Below, piece by piece: positions 1 to 5,127 of a stretch of 5,127 nucleotides of DNA. The translations under genes were made by a program, and so were the position numbers. Under the pieces are notes generated by a model. It was not told the DNA's origin, did no database searches, and worked only from the letters and a program-made list of their open reading frames with translations. Within the stretch, counting starts at the first letter, position 1; every line of letters starts with the position of its first letter. Origin of the DNA: Lentisphaeria bacterium (GTDB taxonomy: Bacteria; Verrucomicrobiota; Lentisphaeria; JABSQK01; UBA12247); contig DMTJ01000247.1 in assembly GCA_003477185.1 (NCBI GenBank), positions 1 through 5,127 of the forward strand, given 5' to 3'.

Positions 1-1
1 C

Positions 2-3000
2 GTCAGCCTCACAGGCCACGCGAAGGCCTACACCGGGGCCGCAGTCGACGGTGCCAAAGTCCGCTACCGCGTCGTCCGCGAAGTCCGCTACCCTGACTGG
101 TGGCGCTGGTGCTCTTGGTGGTGGCCCCCCAGTCCCGGGAACAGCCAGGAAATCGCCCACGGCATTGCGGAGTCCGCAACCGACGGCTCCTTTGCCATCA
201 GTTTCAGCGCTAAGCCCGACCGTAGCATCGACAAAAAATCCGAGCCCACCTTCCGCTACACCGTCCACGTCGATGTCACCGACAACACGGGCGAAACCCG
301 TTCCGCCCAGCGCATCGTTAATGTCGGCTACACCGCCCTTCAGGCTGCGATGTCTGCAGACGAATGGCAGGAAGCCACAAAGCCCGTCGACATCGCCGTC
401 TCCACGCGCACCCTCGACGGCGAAGGCCAAGCAGCCGACGTCCAAGTGAAGGTTCACAGACTCAAGGCTCCGGGGCACGTCCAGCGAGCTCAACTCACCG
501 GCTTTCGGCCCCACTGGCGCCACGGCGGCAATGCCACCGTCAAACCCGCTCCCGACCTCTCAAATCCCAACACTTGGGACCTCGGCGATGTCGTCCACGA
601 GCGAGGTTTGACTACCGCCGCCGATGGCACCATAACCTTCAGCACCACGCTCAAACCCGGTCTCTACCGCGCCGTGCTCACTACTCAGGACCGCTTCAAA
701 ACCGACGTCACGGCCCTCCTTCCCATCCGCGTCCTCGATCTCAAAGCTAACGCCTGCCATCTGCGCATCCCCAATCTCGTCGCCGCCCCCACTTGGTCCC
801 TCCAGCCCGGCGAGAGCTTTACCGCCCTCTGGGGCTCCGGCTACGAAACTGCCCGCGCCTTCATCGAAATCGAGCATCGCGGCAAAATGCTCACCGCCTT
901 CTGGACCGATCCAGAGCACACGCAGGAAGTCCTCGAGCATGAAATCACCGAAGCCATGCGTGGCGGCATCACCCTGCACGTCACCCAAGTGCGTGAAAAC
1001 CGTGCCTATCTGAGCAGCCGCAAGATCGACGTCCCCTGGACCAACAAACAGCTCAAGATTCGCTGGGAACACATGGTCTCCAAGCTCGAACCCGGCGTCA
1101 GCGAGACCTGGACTGCTGTTGTCGAAGGGCCAAATGCGGAGTCCGCAATCGCCGAATTGGTCGCCGGGCTCTACGATGCCTCCCTCGACGCCTTCAAGCC
1201 CCACGCCTGGCAGCGGGCCTTCAACGTCTTTCGCCAGGCCAGCCCGCGTCTGCACTCCCGCTTCCAGAACGTCCTTCAGAGCCTCAACCACATCCACGGC
1301 CACTGGCCGACCGGCAACCGTGGGGTCAACCTCAACTATCGCACCTTCCCCAGCGAGCTTACCGCCAACCACGTCCTACAGGCACACTTTGGCAGGCACC
1401 AAATGCGTAGCATGCCGATGGCCTTGTCGGCGGCTGCTCCAGCAACGGTAATGGCGATGGCCGATGCGCCGATGGAAGACAAGGCCATGATGGCACCCGC
1501 GAGGAAAGCCAAGGGCCGCGACGAGGCAGGAAGCGCAGAATCCGATAGCCTGCCAGCTCCCCCGCCACCTGACCTCAGCCAGGTCTCAGCCCGCACGAAT
1601 CTCCAAGAGACCGCCTTCTTCTTCCCCCAACTGCTCAGCGCTGCTGACGGCAAGGTCAAGCTCAAGTTCACCATGCCCGAAGCCCTCACCCAGTGGAAGT
1701 TCATGGCCTTCGCCCACGACAAAGAGCTGCGCTCCGGCTTCCTCCAGGACACCTTTGTCACCGCCAAAGACATCATGGTCCAGCCCAATCCGCCGCGTTT
1801 CCTACGCGAAGGCGATGCCCTTGAGTTCACCGTCAAAGTCACAAACCTCTCCGCCACCCGCCAGCAGGGCTCCGTCCGCCTTACCTTTGCCAACGCACGC
1901 ACCCTTCAATCCGTCGACACCGCCCTCGGCCTCACCACCACCGACAAGCCCTTCGAGGTGCCCGCCAAAGAGTCCCGCACCTACGCTTGGCAGATTTCCG
2001 TTCCCGACGGCATGGGCTTCCTCCAATACAAAGTCGTCGGCTCTACCGGCAAACTCTCCGATGGCGAAGAAGGCTACCTACCCGTCCTCTCCCGCCGCAT
2101 CCTCGTCACCGAGTCCCTGCCCCTGCCCATCCGCGAAGCCGGCAGCAAGGACTTCCGCTTCGCCAAGCTTGCGGAGTCCGCAACCTCCGACACCCTCGCC
2201 CACCAGAGCCTTGTCGTCCAGATGGTCTCCAATCCCTCCTGGTACGCCGTCATGGCTCTGCCGTACCTCATGGAATACGAGCATGCGTGCAGCGAGCAGA
2301 CCTTTAACCGCCTCTATGCCAATCTCTTAGCCCGCCACATCGCCCAGTCCGACCCAAAAATCCGCCGCATCTTCGACCTCTGGAAAGGCACCGAGACTCT
2401 CGACAGCCCGCTCGAGAAAAACCAGGACCTCAAAGCCGTCATGCTCGCCGAGACCCCATGGCTCGTGCAGGGCGAAGATGAAAGCGCCGCCCGCCGCCAG
2501 ATCGGCATCCTTTTCGACAACAACCGGCTTGATACGGAGTCCGCAAGAACCATGCGCAAGCTCGCGGACATGCAACTGTCCAACGGCGCCTGGCCCTGGT
2601 TTGCAGGCGGCCGCGCTAGCGACTACATCACTCTCTATATCACCACCGGTTTCGGCCGTCTCCGTCACCTCGGGCTCAAGGGCCTCGACCTCAAACCCGC
2701 CATAAAATCCCTGAAGCAGCTTGACGGCTGGGTCGACGACACCTACCGCCACATCCTCAAGCACGGACACAAAGACGCCAACAACCTCACCAGCACCATC
2801 GCCCTTTACCTCTACGGCCGTAGCTTCTTTCTCGAAGACCAGACCATCGCTCGCGAGCACGAAGAAGCCGTCGCCTACTTCCTCGCCCAGGCCGCCAAAC
2901 ACTGGCTTACGCTGCCACGGCAGTCCCAGGCCCACCTCGCCCTCGCCGTCCAGCGATTCGGCCAGGAAAAAGTCACGCCCGCCGACATCATGACTTCGCT

Positions 3001-3892
3001 CAAAGAGTTCTCCAAGACTGACGACGAACTCGGCATGCACTGGCGTGACGAAGAATATTCCTGGTGGTGGTACCGGGCTCCCATCGAGACCCAGGCCGTG
3101 ATGATCGAGGCCTTCGATGAAGTCGCGAAGGACAAGCAATCCGTTGAAGACTGTAAAGTCTGGCTGCTCAAGCAGAAACAGACGCAGGATTGGAAGACCA
3201 CCAAAGCCACTGCCGACGCCGTCTATGCCCTGCTCCTGCGCGGCACGGACCTGCTTGCCTCCGAAGAACTCGTCCAGGTCTCCCTCGGTGGCCAAATCAT
3301 CCAGCCGCAGAACGTTGAGGCTGGCACCGGCTTCTATCAGGAACGCTTTAGCCGCACTGAGGTCCAACCCGCCATGGGCGAGATCAAGCTCACCAAGGTC
3401 GACGACGGCGTCGCCTGGGGCAGCGTCCACTGGCAATACTTCGAAGACATGAGCAAGATCACGCCGCACGAGGCCACCCCTCTCACTTTACAGAAAACCC
3501 TTTACACCAAGGTAAATACCAAGAAGGGCCCCGAGCTCAAGCCAGTGACTGGCACCCTCGCGGTTGGCGACGAACTCGTCACCCGCATCGTCCTTCGTGT
3601 CGATCGAGACATGGAGTACGTCCACATGAAGGACCAGCGGGGCAGCGGCACCGAACCCGTCAACGTCCTCTCCAGCTACAAACACCAGGACGGCCTCCGC
3701 TACTACGAGTCTACCAAAGACACCGCTAGCCACTTCTTCATCGGCTACCTGCCCAAGGGCACGTATGTCTTCGAATACTCCTGTCGCGTCCAACACAAAG
3801 GCCAGTACCAGAGCGGCATGGCTCTGATTGAGTGCATGTACGCCCCGGAGTTCAATAGCCACTCCCAGAGCTTCCCCCTCGAAGTCAAGTAG
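2..3892 (+). CDS. Alpha-2-macroglobulin family protein with thioester, C-terminal part (5' end outside window)
   Basis: Bacterial A2M proteins are large envelope or periplasmic protease traps: a protease cuts a bait segment, the protein changes shape, and an internal Cys-Gln thioester bonds to the attacker. The frame is open from base 2, giving 1,296 visible residues. Family sequence runs well upstream of the ATG at 350 (residue 117), so that ATG is internal; signal peptide and N-terminal domains lie outside the window. Visible in order: a macroglobulin domain with a Trp-rich stretch (about 1-115); a PWTNKQLKIRWEH segment (about 344) and YDASLDAF (391), around the bait-region domain; a low-complexity Met/Ala/Lys/Arg then Pro-rich bait-like segment (468-528); the A2M core starting ARTNLQETAFFFPQL (530); the thioester motif C763-S-E-Q766 in LMEYEHACSEQTFNRLYANL; a helical thioester domain to about 1,060; and a C-terminal receptor-like domain ending CMYAPEFNSHSQSFPLEVK. 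The C-terminus looks complete. Codons are strongly C-ending (GCC, CTC, GTC, ATC). Family is certain; the protease-trap role is inferred from relatives such as E. coli YfhM. No pbpC partner is visible. Confidence 0.95.
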   Translation, partial: VSLTGHAKAYTGAAVDGAKVRYRVVREVRYPDWWRWCSWWWPPSPGNSQEIAHGIAESATDGSFAISFSAKPDRSIDKKSEPTFRYTVHVDVTDNTGETRSAQRIVNVGYTALQAAMSADEWQEATKPVDIAVSTRTLDGEGQAADVQVKVHRLKAPGHVQRAQLTGFRPHWRHGGNATVKPAPDLSNPNTWDLGDVVHERGLTTAADGTITFSTTLKPGLYRAVLTTQDRFKTDVTALLPIRVLDLKANACHLRIPNLVAAPTWSLQPGESFTALWGSGYETARAFIEIEHRGKMLTAFWTDPEHTQEVLEHEITEAMRGGITLHVTQVRENRAYLSSRKIDVPWTNKQLKIRWEHMVSKLEPGVSETWTAVVEGPNAESAIAELVAGLYDASLDAFKPHAWQRAFNVFRQASPRLHSRFQNVLQSLNHIHGHWPTGNRGVNLNYRTFPSELTANHVLQAHFGRHQMRSMPMALSAAAPATVMAMADAPMEDKAMMAPARKAKGRDEAGSAESDSLPAPPPPDLSQVSARTNLQETAFFFPQLLSAADGKVKLKFTMPEALTQWKFMAFAHDKELRSGFLQDTFVTAKDIMVQPNPPRFLREGDALEFTVKVTNLSATRQQGSVRLTFANARTLQSVDTALGLTTTDKPFEVPAKESRTYAWQISVPDGMGFLQYKVVGSTGKLSDGEEGYLPVLSRRILVTESLPLPIREAGSKDFRFAKLAESATSDTLAHQSLVVQMVSNPSWYAVMALPYLMEYEHACSEQTFNRLYANLLARHIAQSDPKIRRIFDLWKGTETLDSPLEKNQDLKAVMLAETPWLVQGEDESAARRQIGILFDNNRLDTESARTMRKLADMQLSNGAWPWFAGGRASDYITLYITTGFGRLRHLGLKGLDLKPAIKSLKQLDGWVDDTYRHILKHGHKDANNLTSTIALYLYGRSFFLEDQTIAREHEEAVAYFLAQAAKHWLTLPRQSQAHLALAVQRFGQEKVTPADIMTSLKEFSKTDDELGMHWRDEEYSWWWYRAPIETQAVMIEAFDEVAKDKQSVEDCKVWLLKQKQTQDWKTTKATADAVYALLLRGTDLLASEELVQVSLGGQIIQPQNVEAGTGFYQERFSRTEVQPAMGEIKLTKVDDGVAWGSVHWQYFEDMSKITPHEATPLTLQKTLYTKVNTKKGPELKPVTGTLAVGDELVTRIVLRVDRDMEYVHMKDQRGSGTEPVNVLSSYKHQDGLRYYESTKDTASHFFIGYLPKGTYVFEYSCRVQHKGQYQSGMALIECMYAPEFNSHSQSFPLEVK
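165..179. repeat. Short near-palindrome TTGCGGAGTCCGCAA, copy 1
   Basis: A perfect inverted repeat with 7-base arms TTGCGGA and TCCGCAA around a single G. It lies inside the A2M gene and reads I-A-E-S-A-T between QEIAHG and DGSF. From memory, this stretch is a variable, often Thr-rich loop in relatives. It is identical to the copy at 2169-2183. Confidence 0.8.
1135..1148. repeat. Short near-palindrome TGCGGAGTCCGCAA, copy 2
   Basis: Identical to copy 1 over 14 bases, losing only the outermost left T, so the arms are 6 bases. It is in the same reading frame as the other copies and encodes N-A-E-S-A-I, just before the conserved AELVAGLYDASLDAF stretch of the A2M protein. Confidence 0.8.
2169..2183. 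repeat. Short near-palindrome TTGCGGAGTCCGCAA, copy 3
   Basis: Identical over all 15 bases to copy 1, about 2 kb away. It reads L-A-E-S-A-T in the linker before the SDTLAHQSLVVQ strand that precedes the thioester domain. The surrounding codons favour GCC for Ala, whereas the repeat brings GCG and GCA. Confidence 0.8.
2533..2546. repeat. Short near-palindrome TACGGAGTCCGCAA, copy 4 (one change)
   Basis: Differs from copy 2 by one base (A for G at its second position), which shortens the perfect arms to CGGA/TCCG. It is again in the same frame, reading D-T-E-S-A-R between FDNNRL and TMRKLADMQLSNGAWPWF in the thioester domain. It is probably a decayed copy, but a chance match is possible for this one alone. 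Confidence 0.6.
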
Positions 3893-3912
3893 CGCCGCCA
3901 GCGCGCGGCGCT
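3891..3912 (+). terminator. GC-rich hairpin overlapping the A2M stop codon
   Basis: AGCGCCGC at 3891-3898 pairs perfectly with GCGGCGCT at 3905-3912 around a 6-base loop. The left arm begins with the last two bases of the TAG stop codon. No T-run follows, so it is not a textbook intrinsic terminator; it may be a 3' end stabiliser, a Rho-assisted end, or a chance structure in GC-rich DNA. Confidence 0.35.
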
Positions 3913-3934
3913 CAGGCGGTACTGATACGGAAAA

Positions 3935-3956
3935 GGCCGAGCGCGGGCTTTCGGCT
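3935..3956 (+). terminator. Second hairpin downstream of the A2M gene
   Basis: GCCGA at 3936-3940 pairs with TCGGC at 3951-3955, with a possible G-U pair outside. Alternatively, a bulged stem closes on a GCGG loop. Four A residues precede the stem and CTCTTG follows it, which only faintly resembles a terminator tail. It could end A2M transcription before the small gene. Confidence 0.3.
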
Positions 3957-4017
3957 CTTGAATACGACTGGATCGAACTTTAGCCAGTTAGTCGTGTCAC
4001 ATAGAGTAGATTGACTG

Positions 4018-4024
4018 AAAGGAG
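4018..4024 (+). promoter_or_regulatory. Strong ribosome binding site of the small gene
   Basis: AAAGGAG, a near-perfect Shine-Dalgarno sequence, ends 8 bases before the ATG at 4033. This is the main reason to accept the short reading frame and to choose that ATG over the in-frame ATGs at codons 3, 8 and 10. Confidence 0.8.
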
Positions 4025-4032
4025 TTAACGCC

Positions 4033-4176
4033 ATGATTATGTTTATCGTCCTGATGGGAATGGCTGGAGCAGTGCTGATCGCTGCAATTGCCGTACTGGC
4101 GTACCAGGAACACCTGAAAGAGTACGAGATTAAGCGCGCGATCGGCCACAGCCACCACGCTCATCACCACGTCTGA
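4033..4176 (+). CDS. Small single-pass membrane protein with histidine-rich tail (47 aa)
   Basis: I do not recognise a family. The frame starts MIMFIVLMGMAGAVLIAAIAV and ends in TGA at 4174. Residues 2-23 form one uncharged hydrophobic segment, long enough to cross a membrane. Residues 24-38 (YQEHLKEYEIKRAIG) are charged and probably helical. Residues 39-47 are HSHHAHHHV, six histidines in nine residues. The Lys and Arg after the hydrophobic part suggest, by the positive-inside rule, a cytoplasmic tail; this is inference. The tail could bind Ni, Co, Zn or Cu, but nothing nearby confirms a metal role. It lies 140 bases after the A2M stop, beyond two hairpins, so it may have its own promoter, although none is clear. 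Codons are more mixed (GCT, GCA, GCG, GTA, ATT) than in the A2M gene. A strong RBS plus a coherent membrane-helix-tail layout support a real gene. Confidence 0.75.
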   Translation: MIMFIVLMGMAGAVLIAAIAVLAYQEHLKEYEIKRAIGHSHHAHHHV

Positions 4177-4338
4177 TTGCAGATGACATAGTGGTGCGAT
4201 GCGTCCGGTGCTGCTATTCGCCGCGGGGGAACTGGCTGGCTTCTAGCCCCCGTACGGGGTGCGCTGCAACGACGCACAATATCGCTGATTCCCCAACCAT
4301 TCCGCCCTGGAAGGCCGGCAGACGGTGAGCAACCAGCC
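4177..4338. other. Convergent intergenic spacer with GC-rich inverted repeats
   Basis: No supported gene. It holds the 12-base palindrome CCCCGTACGGGG (4248-4259). CGGGGG (4224-4229) can instead pair with CCCCCG (4247-4252), so the two stems compete for the same C-run. An outer pair TGCGTC (4200-4205) and GACGCA (4271-4276) could enclose both. No T-run follows on either strand. The position between converging genes fits a bidirectional transcription end, but an unrelated RNA fold or chance is possible. Confidence 0.4.
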
Positions 4339-5127
4339 CTATTCAGCCCACGGATGCAGGATGATCTTTCCGCGTTCTCCGGTCAGTTGCAGTTCCCATG
4401 CTTCCTTAATTCGGGTCATAGGAAAGGTGTGCGAGATGGTTTTGCCGAGCAGTGATTTGGACGTCCGGATCGTACGAAACATGGCCTCGGCGTCGACGAG
4501 ATGATTCCAATGCCAGGCACCGTGAAAACTCTGGCCTTTACCGACGAGTACTGCGGCTCGGATGGGACCACCCCAGCCGACCGAGGTGATCTGCCCGCGG
4601 GCCCGCGTGGCTTCGACCAAAAATGCCGGGGCACTTTCGGCACTACTGGCTTCCACTGACTTGTCTGCCCCATGCCCTCCGGTGAGTTCGCGGATCTGCT
4701 GGAGCTTATCCGGATCGTTGGGATTGATGACGACTTCGACACCGATAGACCGGGCTAACTCGGCGCGGAACGGCTGGCTTTCTAAGGCAAGAACGCGAGC
4801 ACCACGGGCGATCGCGTTGACAGCACCGCCCAAGCCAACTGCGCCCAAACCAGAAATGAGTACGGTGTCGAGAGCATTGACCTGCATCTTTTGCATGGCG
4901 TTGAAAGTCGGGCCAAGCCCGCAGTAGGCCATGCTGGCGTGACCGTAGGAGATGTCGGCGGGTATGGGTAGGCACAGCCAATCCTGCTTGATGCAGTACT
5001 GCGCGTAGGTCGCCCGGCCGCTGGAGGAGTCACAGTAGGCATACGGGTCGATGCTGTGCTGGCAGTGGATATGCTCACCGGATACGCATAGCTCGCAGGC
5101 ACCACAGCCATACTGCGGCATCACAAC
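4339..5127 (-). CDS. Zinc-dependent medium-chain alcohol dehydrogenase, C-terminal part (5' end outside window)
   Basis: This is a member of the medium-chain dehydrogenase/reductase family (alcohol, sorbitol or threonine dehydrogenase-like), which oxidises an alcohol or sugar alcohol with NAD(P). The frame is open through the right edge (VVMPQYGCGAC), giving 262 visible residues. The GTG and ATG near the edge are internal, because about 80-100 N-terminal residues, with the first catalytic zinc ligands, must lie beyond. C8, C11, C14 and C22 form the structural zinc lobe with C-x2-C-x2-C-x7-C spacing. C69 in YCGLGPTFNAM fits the third catalytic zinc ligand, as in horse liver alcohol dehydrogenase. 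GLGAVG (93-98) is the Rossmann nucleotide motif, and E116 at the end of the next strand (VLALES) suggests NAD rather than NADP. The C-terminus (GERGKIILHPWAE, stop at 4339) looks complete. It converges on the small gene with 162 bases between. The substrate cannot be told from the sequence. Confidence 0.93.
   Translation of the reverse strand, partial: VVMPQYGCGACELCVSGEHIHCQHSIDPYAYCDSSSGRATYAQYCIKQDWLCLPIPADISYGHASMAYCGLGPTFNAMQKMQVNALDTVLISGLGAVGLGGAVNAIARGARVLALESQPFRAELARSIGVEVVINPNDPDKLQQIRELTGGHGADKSVEASSAESAPAFLVEATRARGQITSVGWGGPIRAAVLVGKGQSFHGAWHWNHLVDAEAMFRTIRTSKSLLGKTISHTFPMTRIKEAWELQLTGERGKIILHPWAE

Noticed and set aside
350..352. ATG as the start of the A2M protein
   Set aside because: The same frame is open to base 2, and the 116 upstream residues continue a macroglobulin domain of the same family (Trp-rich segment, QEIAHG, GETRSAQRIVNVGYTAL), so the real start is outside the window.
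51..449. 132-residue forward reading frame at the left end
   Set aside because: It overlaps the A2M frame in a different phase and is a Ser/Pro/Ala/Thr-rich low-complexity translation typical of out-of-frame GC-rich DNA.
560..1372. 270-residue antisense reading frame
   Set aside because: Same cause: a shadow of the C-ending codon bias of the A2M gene, with no motif or ribosome binding site support.
2327..3469. 380-residue antisense reading frame
   Set aside because: It lies wholly opposite the well-supported A2M coding region. Its composition (Gly, Val, Asp, Glu, Leu) mirrors the C-ending codons of the sense strand, and it shows no recognisable domain.
3979..4007. Possible promoter of the small gene (TTTAGC, 17 bases, TAGAGT)
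   Set aside because: It has only 3 of 6 and 4 of 6 matches to the housekeeping consensus, which is expected by chance in a region of this size.
4153..4173. Engineered His-tag or vector scar at the end of the small gene
   Set aside because: The histidines are interrupted by Ala, use mixed CAC and CAT codons and are followed by Val and natural-looking spacer. No cloning sequence is seen.
4199..4246. 15-codon hydrophobic frame MRPVLLFAAGELAGF overlapping the spacer hairpin, a possible leader peptide
   Set aside because: It has no ribosome binding site and no downstream gene on the same strand to regulate, and it is too short to judge.
5119..5124. GTG or ATG as the start of the dehydrogenase
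   Set aside because: Starting here would remove the catalytic N-terminal domain and place the start inside the strand just before the structural zinc lobe. The frame continues through the window edge.

Overview
The window is high-GC bacterial DNA from a chromosome-like region. It holds two large genes, each cut by a window edge, and one small gene between them. The left 3.9 kb is the C-terminal part (1,296 residues visible) of a very large alpha-2-macroglobulin (A2M) family protein with an intact thioester motif. The right 0.8 kb, on the minus strand, is the C-terminal 262 residues of a zinc-dependent medium-chain alcohol dehydrogenase. The A2M subtype (Trp-rich YPDWW segment, bait-like segment, NLQETAFFFPQL core, CSEQ thioester, CMYAPEF C-terminus) together with the high GC content suggests the Planctomycetes-Verrucomicrobia-Chlamydiae group, perhaps Verrucomicrobiota. 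That placement is an inference from family resemblance, not something a marker gene proves.

Layout: 2-3892 (+) is the A2M protein, open at the left edge; the in-frame ATG at 350 is an internal methionine, not the start. Its stop codon lies in a perfect 8-bp hairpin, and a second, weaker hairpin follows at 3935-3956. From 4033 to 4176 (+) is a 47-residue gene with a strong ribosome binding site. It encodes one membrane segment and a tail with six histidines in its last nine residues. From 4177 to 4338 is a gene-free convergent spacer with GC-rich inverted repeats. From 5127 to 4339 (-) is the dehydrogenase, open at the right edge.

The most unusual signal is a short near-palindrome, TTGCGGAGTCCGCAA. 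It occurs three times nearly or fully intact, plus once with one change, inside the A2M coding sequence. It is always in the same reading frame, writing (A)ESA, and each copy lies where I judge the protein family to be variable. It is absent from the rest of the window. This looks like a dispersed short DNA repeat tolerated within a gene.

The three genes show no obvious shared pathway. The A2M protein is probably an envelope protease trap. The small protein is of unknown function, possibly metal-binding. The dehydrogenase is convergent and probably belongs to a separate transcription unit.
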